Translations under genes and position numbers: made by a program
NCBI GenBank assembly: GCA_963735065.1
Contig: CAVTJL010000004.1
Coordinates: 186,001 to 250,000, forward strand
Direction: 5' to 3'
Length of the DNA stretch: 64,000 bases
From: CAVTJL01 sp963735065
Lineage (GTDB): Bacteria > Pseudomonadota > Alphaproteobacteria > Geminicoccales > Geminicoccaceae
Shown: positions 17,257 through 27,743 of the stretch, piece after piece
Position numbering within the stretch: the stretch's first letter is position 1
Layout: every line of letters starts with the position of its first letter
Notes under the pieces: generated by a model
Database searches by the model: none
What the model was told of the DNA's origin: nothing
What the model saw: the letters and a program-made list of their open reading frames with translations, nothing else

Positions 17257-18828
17257 ATGCAGGCCTCCTCCGCCGCTGCCGCCGGGCAGCCGCTCGACCA
17301 CGCGGCCATACGCTCGATCATCCTGGGCATCCTGCTGGCCATGCTCCTGGCAGCCCTCGATCAGACGATCGTCGCCACGGCCCTGCCCACGATCGGCCGC
17401 GACCTCGGCGACATCGAGCACCTGCCCTGGGTCGTCACCACCTACCTCCTCACCTCGACCGCGGTGACGCCGCTCTACGGCAAGCTCAGCGACATCCACG
17501 GCCGACGCATCACCCTGCTGACGGCCATCGGCATCTTCAGCCTCGGCTCGCTCATCTGCGCCCTCTCGCCCACCATGTCGGTGCTCATCGGGGCGCGGGC
17601 GCTGCAGGGACTGGGCGGCGGCGGCCTGATCTCGCTCGCCCAGACGATCATCGCCGACGTGGTCTCGCCCAAGGAGCGGGCGCGCTACCAGGGCTACATC
17701 GCCGGCGTCTTCGTCACCTCGAGCGTTGCCGGCCCGGTGCTGGGCGGCTTTTTCGCCGACAAGCTCGACTGGTCGATGATCTTCTGGATCAACCTGCCGC
17801 TGGGCCTCCTGGCCTTCATGATGACGAACAACGTCCTCAAGCTCCTGCCGCGCCACGAGCGGCGGCATCGGCTGGACTATCTGGGCGCCGTCCTGATGAC
17901 CGCCGCCACCACGGCGTTCCTTCTTGCCCTCACCTGGGGCGGGACGCGGTATCCCTGGCTCTCCTTCCCGACCCTCGGCCTCCTCGCCGGCTCGCTCATT
18001 GGATGGCTGCTGTTCGTTGGCCGCCTCCTGACCGCCCCCGAGCCGCTCCTGCCGCTGGCGGTGCTCAGGAACCAGGTCGTCGCCACCGGCACGGCCGCCG
18101 CCTTCTTCGCCATGGGCACCTTCATCGGCCTCACCATCTACGTGCCGATCTACCTCCAGACGATCATCGGCCTCTCGGCCAGCAACTCGGGCTTCGCGCT
18201 CATCCCGCTGATGGCCGGCACCGTCACCGGCGCCACCGTCTCCGGGCGCCTCATGGTCCACATGCGCCGCTACAAGCTGATGCCGCTCGGCGGCCTGCTG
18301 GCGGCGATACTGGCCCTGGTGGCGCTGGCCCTGCGGCCGCGGTCCCTGGCGCTGCTCGAGGTCGACGTCCTTCTTTGCATCATCGGCCTCGGCATCGGCA
18401 CCGTCCTCCCGGTCTCGACCGTGGCCATCCAGAACGCCGTGGAGCCGCACCAGCTGGGCACCGCCACCGCCACCATGAACTTCTTCCGCTCGCTCGGCGG
18501 GGCGATCGCGGTCGCGGTCTTCGGCGTGATCGTGCTGGGCGACGTCGCGGCATCCGGCGGTGCCGCCCTCCACCTCGACAGCCTGGCCCGGGACGCCGCA
18601 GCCACCGGCCTCGACCTGGGGGCCATCTTCCGCTGGGTCTTCGTCACGGCCGCCATCGGCCTCGCGCTCGGCCTCGCCTGCTTCACGGCGATGGAGGAGC
18701 GCCCCTTGAGGACCACGATCGGCGGTCGCCGCCGGTCGTCGCCGACTAGGCCCGATAGGGCTCGAGGTCGCCCCGGGCCTCGCCCTCGGCAATCTCGGCG
18801 GCAAGCTCGGCCAGCCGGCCCAGCGTGA
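17257..18828 (+). CDS. MFS drug:H+ antiporter, DHA2 (EmrB/QacA) family
   Basis: Inner-membrane exporter of about 523 residues with 14 predicted spans. DHA2 motif D1 (LAALDQTIVATALPTIGRDL) is at about residue 30, motif A (GKLSDIHGRR) at about 70, and motif C (GPVLGGFFAD) at about 160. ATG at 17257 gives the normal N-terminus; an in-frame GTG lies 18 bp upstream. The basic, low-complexity C-terminal 35 residues run into the 3' end of tgt on the opposite strand (about 83 bp convergent overlap), an unlikely natural tail. A lost stop codon through a small indel near 18745 is possible. Exports lipophilic drugs or antimicrobials in relatives; substrate here unknown. Confidence 0.88.
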   Translation: MQASSAAAAGQPLDHAAIRSIILGILLAMLLAALDQTIVATALPTIGRDLGDIEHLPWVVTTYLLTSTAVTPLYGKLSDIHGRRITLLTAIGIFSLGSLICALSPTMSVLIGARALQGLGGGGLISLAQTIIADVVSPKERARYQGYIAGVFVTSSVAGPVLGGFFADKLDWSMIFWINLPLGLLAFMMTNNVLKLLPRHERRHRLDYLGAVLMTAATTAFLLALTWGGTRYPWLSFPTLGLLAGSLIGWLLFVGRLLTAPEPLLPLAVLRNQVVATGTAAAFFAMGTFIGLTIYVPIYLQTIIGLSASNSGFALIPLMAGTVTGATVSGRLMVHMRRYKLMPLGGLLAAILALVALALRPRSLALLEVDVLLCIIGLGIGTVLPVSTVAIQNAVEPHQLGTATATMNFFRSLGGAIAVAVFGVIVLGDVAASGGAALHLDSLARDAAATGLDLGAIFRWVFVTAAIGLALGLACFTAMEERPLRTTIGGRRRSSPTRPDRARGRPGPRPRQSRRQARPAGPA

Positions 18829-19879
18829 CCGCGTCCCGGATGCGCCGCATCAGCTCCTGATAGAAGAAAAGATTGTTCCAGGTGAGGAGGATGGCGCCCA
18901 GGATCTCGCCCGATTTCACGAGGTGGTGCAGATAGGCGCGGCTGTAGTCGCGGGTGGCCGGGCAATCGGACGTCTCGTCCAGCGGCCGTGGGTCGTCCGC
19001 GTGGCGGGCGTTCTTGAGGTTGATCGTCCCGAAGCGGGTGAAGGCCTGGCCGGTGCGGCCGGAGCGCGTCGGCAGCACGCAGTCGAACATGTCGATCCCG
19101 CGCGCGACGGCGCCCACGATGTCCAAAGGCTTGCCCACGCCCATCAGATAGCGCGGCCTTTCCTCCGGCAGCCGGGGCACGGCCGCCTCCAGCGTCTCGA
19201 ACATCAGCGCCTGGGGCTCGCCGACCGCAAGGCCGCCCACCGCATAGCCGTCGAAGCCGATCGAGCAGAGGCCCTCGGCCGAGAGGTCGCGCAGCTCCTG
19301 GTCGGTGCCGCCCTGGACGATGCCGAAGAGCGCGTGGCCCGGGCGCGGCACGAAGGCCGCCCGCGAGCGCTCAGCCCAGCGCAGCGAGAGCTCCATCGCG
19401 CGCGCCACCTCGGCCCTCTCGGCCGGCAGCTTGATGCACTCGTCCAGCTGCATCGTGATGGTGGCGCCCAGGAGGTGCTGGATCTCGACCGAGCGCTCGG
19501 GCGAGAGCTCGTGGCGCGAGCCGTCGAGATGCGAGCTGAAGGTGACGCCCTGCTCGCGCAGCGTCCGACGCTGGGCGAGCGACATCACCTGGTAGCCGCC
19601 GGAATCCGTCAGCACCGGCCCGTCCCAGCGCATGAAGCGGCGCAGGCCGCCCAGCCTTGCGATCCGCTCGGCCCCGGGCCGCAGCATCAGGTGGTAGACA
19701 TTGCCCAGGATGATCTCGGCTCCGGTGCCGCGGACCTGCTCCACGGTCATCGCCTTGACGGTGGCGGCCGTGCCGACGGGCATGAAGGCCGGCGTCTCGA
19801 TCGTGCCGTGCGCGGTGGTGAGCCGGCCCCGTCGGGCGGCGCCGTCACGGGCCAGGAGCTCGAGCGCGAAGCCGGTCAT
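18746..19879 (-). CDS. tgt: Queuine tRNA-ribosyltransferase, zinc site degenerate
   Basis: Exchanges guanine 34 of GUN-anticodon tRNAs for preQ1 (bacterial enzymes). The 377-residue TIM barrel keeps the catalytic aspartates in LTDSGGYQ (about residue 92) and GIDMFDCVLPTR (about 270), plus FGIVQGGTD and the NARH region. The structural zinc site is lost: the E. coli pattern C-x-C-x2-C before NYSRAYLHH reads S-D-C-P-A-T here, and the fourth ligand His is Asn in LLTWNNL. One cysteine remains. The start follows directly upon the queA stop, overlapping as ATGA (19876-19879). Zinc-free TGT-like function is an inference; the fold and active site look intact. Confidence 0.92.
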   Translation of the reverse strand: MTGFALELLARDGAARRGRLTTAHGTIETPAFMPVGTAATVKAMTVEQVRGTGAEIILGNVYHLMLRPGAERIARLGGLRRFMRWDGPVLTDSGGYQVMSLAQRRTLREQGVTFSSHLDGSRHELSPERSVEIQHLLGATITMQLDECIKLPAERAEVARAMELSLRWAERSRAAFVPRPGHALFGIVQGGTDQELRDLSAEGLCSIGFDGYAVGGLAVGEPQALMFETLEAAVPRLPEERPRYLMGVGKPLDIVGAVARGIDMFDCVLPTRSGRTGQAFTRFGTINLKNARHADDPRPLDETSDCPATRDYSRAYLHHLVKSGEILGAILLTWNNLFFYQELMRRIRDAVTLGRLAELAAEIAEGEARGDLEPYRA

Positions 19880-20915
19880 GCACCCTCCACGCGGTCGATC
19901 AGGCAGGCGTCGCCATAGCTGAAGAAGCGATAGCCCCGGGCGATGGCGTGCGCGTAGGCGGCCTGCATGCGCTGGGTGCCGGCGAAGGCGCAGACCAGCA
20001 TGAAGAGGGTCGAGCGCGGCAGGTGGAAATTGGTGAGCAGGCGGTCGACGACACGGAAGCGATAGCCCGGCGTCACGAAGAGCCGGGTGTCGCGGGGGCC
20101 GATCCTCAGCCTGCCATCCTCGTCGGCGGCGCTCTCCAGGGTTCGCAGCACGGTGGTGCCCACGGCGACCACGCGCCCACCCGCCTTCCGCGTCGCCTCG
20201 ATCGCCTGCGCTGCGGCCTCCGGCACCTCGCACCATTCGGCATGCATCGCATGCGCCTCCGTGTCCTCGACCTTGACCGGCGCGAAGGTGCCGAGGCCGA
20301 CATGGAGGGTGACGAAGCTCCGCGCGACGCCCTGGCTGTCGAGCCGAGCCATCATCGCCTCGGTCAGGTGCAGCGAGGCGGTGGGCGCCGCGACCGAGCC
20401 GTCCTGGCGGGCGAAGATGCTCTGATAGTCGACGAGATCCTTCGGATCACCGCCGCGCGGCCGCCGGATGTAAGGCGGCAGGGGCATCGCACCCTCGCTT
20501 CGGATCGCCTCCAGCAGCGCCGTGCCGCCGAGGCCGAAGCCCAGCAGGATGCGGCCGTCGGGCGCCTTCTCGCGCACCTCCGCTGCGAGCGCCGGTGCCA
20601 ACGCCACCTGGTCGCCCGGGCGCAGCCGCTTGCCGGGCCGTGCCAGCGCCCACCACGCATCGTCGCCGGCGGGCGCGACGAGCGTCACCTCGACCGCGAC
20701 GTCGCCACGGCGGCCGAAGAAGCGCGTCGGCAGCACCCGCGTGTCGTTGAGCACCAGGAGATCGCCGGGGTGGAGCAGGTCAGGGAGGTCGGCGATGGTC
20801 CGGTCCGCGAGCTGTCTGCGCCGACACAGAGCAGCCGCGCCGCCTCGCGCGGCTGCGCCGGCTCCTGGGCGATCAGCTCGGGCGGCAGGGAGAAATCGAA
20901 AAGATCGACGCGCAC
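19876..20915 (-). pseudogene. queA: S-adenosylmethionine:tRNA ribosyltransferase-isomerase, frameshifted
   Basis: Second-last step of queuosine synthesis: adds the ribosyl of SAM to preQ1-tRNA to give epoxyqueuosine-tRNA. The N-terminus (VDLFDFSLPPELIAQEPAQPR) begins at a GTG at 20915 and reads to about 20820. The rest, from LADRTIADLPDLLHPGDLLVLNDTR onward, is in another frame, consistent with loss of one base near 20812-20820. The C-terminal part is well conserved (HVGLGTFAPV, GTTVLRTLES, LLTNFHLPRSTLFMLV). Overlaps tgt by ATGA, so the two are one operon. Because both halves are conserved, a sequencing error is as likely as true inactivation. Confidence 0.85.
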
Positions 20916-21402
20916 GCTCAGGGCCGGGGCAGGGCCGGGAGGATGTCGGTGTGGATGAAGTCGTTGCCCTTGAACAGCAGCGGCTGCGCGCTTGCCGCGG
21001 TCTCGCTCTGCGGGCAGAGGGTAACGGCCGACATGCCAAGAATCATTTCGGCATGCCATGCTCGTCGTAGAGCAGCTCTGCCGGGTCTGCCGAACGGTGC
21101 GGCTCCGTGAGCCGGGCATTGCAGTCGCGGCCGATGACGAGCAGCGCCTCGGCAAGGCCGCCGGGCCGCGCAGGAGCGGCCCCGCTCACCACCGTTGCCT
21201 CGCTCTCGCCTCTCGGCATGGCCGGCTTCCGGGCGAGAGCCCACCTCTCCTTGACCGTGCTGTTCAACGCCATGCCGGCCGCCATGCTTCCACTACAGCT
21301 CTTCCATGCTACCTCGCCCCGCACGCGCATACCAGCGCCTGCGGGAGGAGCCAGCCTGGACGATCGGGCTACGGCGTCCCGTAGCCCCGTTTCGCCACCT
21401 CT
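20916..21402. other. 487-bp stretch between queA and the Rieske gene without a recognised gene
   Basis: On the minus strand, two short frames could be expressed ahead of queA. One has 95 codons at most (21043-21330, ending YDEHGMPK). The other is a 42-codon frame (ATG at 21046, stop 20918) that overlaps the first as ATGA and ends 2 bp before the queA GTG start. The arrangement looks translationally coupled, but neither product is recognised. A single gene split by a frameshift is also possible. No RNA gene or repeat is apparent. Confidence 0.4.
20918..21046 (-). CDS. Possible 42-residue protein upstream of queA (unrecognised)
   Basis: Short frame beginning MILGMSAVTL and ending HTDILPALPRP. 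It starts inside the stop of an upstream short frame (ATGA) and ends 2 bp before the GTG of queA, so it could be a coupled leader or the C-terminal part of a gene broken by a frameshift. No family recognised; low confidence. Confidence 0.25.
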   Translation of the reverse strand: MILGMSAVTLCPQSETAASAQPLLFKGNDFIHTDILPALPRP

Positions 21403-22080
21403 CTAGAGCTGCTCGACGCTGCCCAGGTCCCAGGTCGAGCCTGGCGGGTTCTCGCCGATGCGGACCGTCTTCTCGTCAACGAAACGGTAAGGCGGGACGG
21501 GCAGATTGTAGGGCGCGGGCACGCCCGAGAAGACGCGGCCGGCAAAGTCGTACTTGGAGCCGTGGCAGGGGCAGAAATAGCCGCCTGGCCAGTCCGCCGT
21601 GATCGTCCCGGCCTCGGGTCGCAGCTCGGGCACGCAGCCGAGATGGGTGCAGATGCCGACGAGCACCGCGTACTCGGGCTGGAGCGAGCGATGCCAGTTG
21701 TCGGCATAGGCAGGCTGTTGGCGGGCGGAAGAGTTGGGATCGCGCAGGCGACCCAGGAGGCTCTTGCTCTGCAGCAGCTCCAGCATGGGCTTCGTGCGCC
21801 TGAGGAGGAACATCGGCTTGGCACGCCAGCTGATGACGATCTGCTGACCTTCCTCGATCTTCGAGACGTCGACGTCGAGGGGAGCGCCCTGGGCGATGAC
21901 GTCGGCCGAAGGCTGCATCTGATCGATGAGCGGCCAGACGAGGCTCGCGCCGCCGACCACGACGGTGGAGATGGTCAAGAGCTCGAGAAAGTCGCGCCGC
22001 GTTCCGGTGCCGGCCTCGTGCGCGGCGCTGCCGCTCCCGCTCTGGACGCTGCCAGCATCCGAGGACACGCTGCTCGTCAT
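21403..22080 (-). CDS. petA: Rieske iron-sulfur subunit of a cytochrome bc complex (orphan copy)
   Basis: Membrane-anchored 2Fe-2S protein that passes electrons from ubiquinol to cytochrome c1. A 225-residue protein: Tat-type motif TRRDFLELLT (about residue 29) leads into a single N-terminal transmembrane anchor. The cluster-binding boxes are CTHLGC (about 148) and CPCHGS (about 172), followed by the proline-loop region. ATG at 22080 is chosen because GGAGG lies 5 bases upstream; an upstream GTG (22092) is part of that site. No cytochrome b or c1 gene is adjacent, which is unusual since petABC normally form an operon. Confidence 0.9.
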   Translation of the reverse strand: MTSSVSSDAGSVQSGSGSAAHEAGTGTRRDFLELLTISTVVVGGASLVWPLIDQMQPSADVIAQGAPLDVDVSKIEEGQQIVISWRAKPMFLLRRTKPMLELLQSKSLLGRLRDPNSSARQQPAYADNWHRSLQPEYAVLVGICTHLGCVPELRPEAGTITADWPGGYFCPCHGSKYDFAGRVFSGVPAPYNLPVPPYRFVDEKTVRIGENPPGSTWDLGSVEQL

Positions 22081-22360
22081 TCTCTCCTCCACGCTCGATG
22101 CCGCCGCTCCGGCGCGCCGATACGCTCCGGTGCCCTAGAAGGCGAGCCAGAACATATCCCCATCAGGTGAGAACACCAGCGAGGAAGCAGCGGCGCAACG
22201 TCGCCCCAAGAGGTAAGACATGGTGCGGTGCGGTCAACGAGAAAGTGTCATCGCCATATCGACCGCAGGGCGACGAATCGGCTACACCACGGCACCGTCG
22301 CGGCGCCCGTTCGAGCGCCACAAGCGGCGGGCTCTCTCAGGCGGTGGAGCGGCACGAGAC

Positions 22361-23052
22361 ATGCGGCAGAGGTGCCACGGGTTGGCCGACACGATCCGGC
22401 GGGCGCCGATCCTCGTCCTGGCTCTTATCGGGTGGCTCCAGGCGCCGCACGCTCAGGCGGCACAGCAGGAAGCGCTCGACAGCTGCCGGTCGATGGTCGA
22501 GCCCGAGCTGCGGCACGCCGGCAAGGCCGCCGTCGGCCTCGCGATCGACGACAAGAAGATGCTTCTCGAGACGGTCAAGGGCGCCATCGGCGATCAGGCG
22601 GTCACGGCCGTCCTTTCGGCGCCGGGCGACATCCAGCGCTCGGGCGAGCCCGACACCGAGGTGCGGCTCATCTGCCTCGTCGGGCCGGGCGACACCGCGC
22701 TTTTCGCGCATCTCGTGCGGACGGGTCCGGTCTCGTCGCTCGAGGTCTGCTACTCGCGCTCGTCGGTTAGGCTCGACATCGCACCCTGCCTCGAGGGTGC
22801 CCTGAAGACGGCCGAGCAGGCGATGGACGGGCAGCTTCAGGCGGCGCGCAAGGATGCCGCCGATCTGGACAAGGTCACGGGACGGACGCACACGGCAGCG
22901 GCGCTCGAGGCGAGCCAGCGGGCGTGGGTCGCGTACCGCGACGAGGAATGCCACAGGCGCTCGGCGCTGGTCGCCGGCGGCACCGGCGAGGGCGATATCG
23001 GCCTCGCCTGCCGGGTCGATCTCACCAACGCCCGGGCGGCCGAGCTGCGGCC

Positions 23053-23056
<4 letters not shown>
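22361..23056 (+). CDS. Secreted protein with C-terminal LprI-like domain (DUF1311)
   Basis: A 231-residue protein with an N-terminal signal peptide (hydrophobic ILVLALIGWLQ, likely cleavage after AHAQA near residue 33). The C-terminal 80 residues match the LprI/DUF1311 pattern: CLEGA, then QRAWVAYRDEECHRRSALV and a final conserved Cys (ACRVDLTNARAAEL). LprI-type proteins inhibit lysozyme in Mycobacterium; in most bacteria the role is unknown. The middle part (about residues 45-145) is not recognised. The stop overlaps the recQ start (GTGA), so the two are co-translated. Confidence 0.72.
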
Positions 23057-24927
<1,871 letters not shown>

Positions 24928-24981
24928 GCTGACCTGGTGCCGCCGGGTCCAGGCCCGGCGCCGATCTGGAGGGTGGACGCC

Positions 24982-25605
24982 ATGGATATGACGACCGAGG
25001 CCATCACCGACCCCGGTGACCTGCGGAGCTATTACGGCACGGTGCATCCTCTGGCGGAGCGGAAGGTGCTTCCGCAGCTCGACGCCCACTGCCGGAAATT
25101 CATTGCCCTCTCGCCCTTCGCGGTGCTGGCCACGAGCGACGGCAAGGGCGGGGTCGACGCCTCGCCGCGTGGCGACGCGCCGGGCTTCATCGCCGTGCTC
25201 GACGACAGGACGCTGCTCCTGCCCGATCGCCCGGGCAACAACCGGGTGGACAGCTACGGCAACATCCTGGCCTCGCCCGGCATCGGGCTTTTGTTCTTTG
25301 TGCCGGGCGTCAACGAGACGCTGCGCGTGAACGGCGATGCGACCGTCGTCACCGACCATGCGCTCCTGGCCCCGCTGGCCGCGCACGGCAAGGAGCCCCG
25401 CGCCGGCCTTCTCATCGCCGTCAAGGAGGCCTTCTTCCACTGCAGCAAGGCCCTGATCCGCGGCCGGCTGTGGGATCCCGCGACGCAGGTGCCGCGCTCG
25501 ACCTTCCCCTCGCTCGGCCGCATCATGGCCGACCAGACCGCCAGCATGCCCGAGGACGAGGCCGAGGCGCTCGTCCAGGAGAGCATCCGCGACAAGCTCT
25601 ACTGA
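24982..25605 (+). CDS. Pyridoxamine 5'-phosphate oxidase-fold protein, MSMEG_1061-like
   Basis: A 207-residue cytoplasmic protein with the split-barrel flavin-binding fold. The segment FAVLATSDGKGGVDASPRGD (about residue 50), then DRPGNNRVDSYGNIL and IGLLFFVPGVNETLRVNG, are typical of the PPOX subfamily that may bind FMN or F420. ATG at 24982 has GGAGGG 8 bases upstream. The enzymatic reaction is unknown; no pathway genes are adjacent. It probably reads from the recQ transcript or its own promoter in the 54-bp gap. Confidence 0.85.
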   Translation: MDMTTEAITDPGDLRSYYGTVHPLAERKVLPQLDAHCRKFIALSPFAVLATSDGKGGVDASPRGDAPGFIAVLDDRTLLLPDRPGNNRVDSYGNILASPGIGLLFFVPGVNETLRVNGDATVVTDHALLAPLAAHGKEPRAGLLIAVKEAFFHCSKALIRGRLWDPATQVPRSTFPSLGRIMADQTASMPEDEAEALVQESIRDKLY

Positions 25606-25770
25606 GCCTTTCGGCGGCAGCCGTCTCGACCTGGCAGGGGGACACGCGGAGCGCACTCCGGGCCCCCGAAGCGCGCGGTCCAGCCGGACGGCGGCAGAAA
25701 GATCGAGGTCGAGGGCTCGGTGCCACGCGCCGTTGTCGAGCATGGCAAAGCCGCCCGCGGGCGCCCTTCG

Positions 25771-26097
25771 TCATCGGATCGCGAGCTGCACGATCTTGCC
25801 GCGCTCGAGCCCGAAGGCGTAGCGAAGATGTGCCGGGCTTCCCTTGAAGTTGCCCGAGACGAGGCCGGTGACGAGAGTCTTGCCCTCCACCTCGGCCACC
25901 TCGACGACCTCTACCGTGACCAGGTATTTCCTGGTCGTTTCTTCCATCCATGCCCGAATGGCATTGAGGCCCTGTCTCTCCTGGCCCTCGTCGTGAACGA
26001 CCGCCGTCTCGGCGAAAGGCTCGAGCATGGCGTCGATGTCGTGACGGTTCTTTGCCGCGAAGTAGGCCTCGAGGGGCTCCGGTAGCGCTGCCGACAT
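25771..26097 (-). CDS. SnoaL-like / NTF2-fold small protein
   Basis: A 108-residue protein with the SnoaL/NTF2 cone fold: LEAYFAAKNRHDIDAMLEPFAETAVVHDEG at the N-terminus and HLRYAFGLERGKIVQLAIR at the end. Members include isomerases, cyclases and ligand-binding proteins; no catalytic role can be assigned. ATG at 26097. It is divergent from the HxlR regulator (26190), which probably controls it. Confidence 0.85.
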   Translation of the reverse strand: MSAALPEPLEAYFAAKNRHDIDAMLEPFAETAVVHDEGQERQGLNAIRAWMEETTRKYLVTVEVVEVAEVEGKTLVTGLVSGNFKGSPAHLRYAFGLERGKIVQLAIR

Positions 26098-26104
26098 GTC
26101 CGTT

Positions 26105-26170
26105 CCTTCGGCCGATCGGAAGAGCCTGGGTCTGCTCGTGATCGGCGCCTCTGGTTGTACCGGCCGAAGG
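26105..26170. promoter_or_regulatory. Inverted repeat CCTTCGGCCG / CGGCCGAAGG in the SnoaL-HxlR divergent promoter
   Basis: Perfect 10-bp arms at 26105-26114 and 26161-26170, separated by 46 bp, lie between the two divergent start codons. The arrangement suits a regulator looping or two bound dimers. Candidate operator for the HxlR protein; not tested. Confidence 0.35.
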
Positions 26171-26189
26171 GTGGGGCTACGCTTACGCG

Positions 26190-26624
26190 ATGACAAGAAC
26201 GCACGAAAAAGTTGGGTACTTACCCGAAGGTAAGGACGCTGAGCTGACGCCCGGCTCCGCTGCCGCGCGGGTCGAGGAGGCGCTGCGCTTCCTCGAGGGG
26301 CGTTGGAAGCTCGTGATCCTTTTCCGTCTCTTCGGGGGCAAGGTTCTGCGCTTCTCGGATCTCGAGCGCGCGATCCCGGCGATCTCCCAAAAGATGCTGA
26401 TCCAGCAGCTGCGCCAGATGGAGAGGGACGGCATCGTGCGCCGCACCGTCCATCCGCAGGTGCCGCCCAAGGTCGAGTACTGCCTGACCGACTGGGGCCA
26501 GGCCCTCTGTCCGGCGCTGGATGCCCTGCTGAGGTGGGCGGCCCTGCGCGAGGACGCTCCCGGCCCCGACGCGAGGCCGCTGGGCGAGACGGCAGAGGAC
26601 GGCGACGGCCCGGGCGCGTCCTGA
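26190..26624 (+). CDS. HxlR family winged-helix transcriptional regulator
   Basis: A 144-residue DNA-binding protein. The HxlR core is clear: FLEGRWKLVILFRLFGGKVLRFSDLER (about residue 32), AISQKMLIQQLRQMERDGIVRR (recognition helix, about 63) and VEYCLTDWGQAL. Some family members sense quinones, aldehydes or diamide via cysteines; the two here (in VEYCLTDWGQALC) are in the wing and not at the known sensing position. Likely represses or activates the divergent SnoaL-like gene. Confidence 0.88.
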   Translation: MTRTHEKVGYLPEGKDAELTPGSAAARVEEALRFLEGRWKLVILFRLFGGKVLRFSDLERAIPAISQKMLIQQLRQMERDGIVRRTVHPQVPPKVEYCLTDWGQALCPALDALLRWAALREDAPGPDARPLGETAEDGDGPGAS

Positions 26625-26731
26625 CGGAGAATCGCCATCGGCAGCATCCCGGCCGGAACGATCCGCCGCGCTTGCATGTTGCACTGCAGCAGCCTCCCGC
26701 TGCACCACCCCACAGCTTCGATGAGGGCCCG

Positions 26732-27199
26732 ATGGCGCAGACCCACAAGAGCAGCTCCGAGAAGGCGACCGAGACCATGAAGACGGCCGCCGACCGTGCG
26801 ACAGACATGGCGCGCGAGACCACCGACAACGTCCAGAGCCTGACGGCTCGCGGCGCCCAGAACGCGCGCACCGCCACCGAAGGCGCCGCCCAGCTCCAGC
26901 GCAGCCTGGCCCACAGCGCCGCCGGAGGCTCGGACGAGCTCGGCCGCATGATGGTCGATGCCATGAAGGAGCAGACCGAGCACAATCTCAAGACGATGAC
27001 GGCCCTCTACGCCACCGTCGACTGGGACCAGGTCATGAGGGCCGTGGACTGGCAGGGTGTCGCCCGGGTCCAGGGCGAGTTCCTGCGCGTCAGCATGATG
27101 CGGGCGGCGGCGATCACCCGTCGCTACCTCGAGGTCAGCCAGTCGATGATGGCCGAGGGTGCCTCGGCGATGCAGCGTCAGGCCAAGAAGACGGCGTGA
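26732..27199 (+). CDS. Phasin family protein
   Basis: A 155-residue, strongly helical, Ala/Thr/Gln-rich protein without membrane segments. The pattern of amphipathic helices (AADRATDMARETTDNVQSL, then SMMRAAAITRRYLEVSQSM) matches phasins, which coat polyhydroxyalkanoate granules. ATG at 26732 with GAGGG a few bases upstream. No PHA synthase or depolymerase gene is in the window. Confidence 0.72.
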   Translation: MAQTHKSSSEKATETMKTAADRATDMARETTDNVQSLTARGAQNARTATEGAAQLQRSLAHSAAGGSDELGRMMVDAMKEQTEHNLKTMTALYATVDWDQVMRAVDWQGVARVQGEFLRVSMMRAAAITRRYLEVSQSMMAEGASAMQRQAKKTA

Positions 27200-27407
27200 C
27201 GCCGCCGTCTCCGCAGGGCGAGCCCTCCCTCGTCGCCGGGTCGCCCGAGGACGCGGCCCCGGCAGAGGATGACGGCTGCCGGCGGGGGCCATCTAGGCCA
27301 TGCATTGTGTCGCCCGAGGCGCTAGGCTCTGTGGTGGTGCTGCCCGTCCATCCAGAACTGCCTGAGCGGCCACGCTGCAGCGCAACGAACCAAGGAGAGG
27401 CACGACA

Positions 27408-27653
27408 ATGCTTGGCTTGATCCTTTTTCTCATCATCGGTGCCGTCGCCGGCTGGCTCGCGGGCAACATCATGCGCGGCGGCGGCTTCGGCCTCCTCGGC
27501 AACATCGTCGTCGGCATCATCGGCTCGCTGATCGGCGGCTTCGTGCTCGGGCTGCTCGGCTTCACCGCCTACGGCCTCATCGGCAGCCTCATCACCGCCG
27601 TCATCGGCGCGGTGATCCTCCTCTACATCGTGAGCCTGCTGAAGCGGGCCTAG
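27408..27653 (+). CDS. GlsB/YeaQ/YmgE family membrane protein
   Basis: An 81-residue membrane protein with three hydrophobic segments and the glycine-rich pattern of the YeaQ/YmgE (transglycosylase-associated) family: GAVAGWLAGNIMRGGGFGLLGNIVVG then LIGGFVLGLLG. Strong AAGGAG lies 11 bases upstream of the ATG. These proteins are induced in stress; molecular role unknown. Confidence 0.9.
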   Translation: MLGLILFLIIGAVAGWLAGNIMRGGGFGLLGNIVVGIIGSLIGGFVLGLLGFTAYGLIGSLITAVIGAVILLYIVSLLKRA

Positions 27654-27699
27654 GCGCGCGACGAGAAGCAGCTTCTGGATCACGGCGTTACCGAGGCCG

Positions 27700-27736
27700 G
27701 CTCATGCCGCATCGGGGCACCTGATGCGGCATGAGC
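27700..27736. terminator. Perfect 14-bp hairpin between convergent genes (probable bidirectional terminator)
   Basis: GCTCATGCCGCATC at 27700-27713 is exactly complementary to 27723-27736, with a 9-nt loop. It lies between the YeaQ-type gene and the 3' end of the MFS exporter gene on the other strand. No run of T follows on either side, so it may stop transcription weakly or act as an mRNA end stabiliser. Confidence 0.55.
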
Positions 27737-27743
27737 GGCCGCG

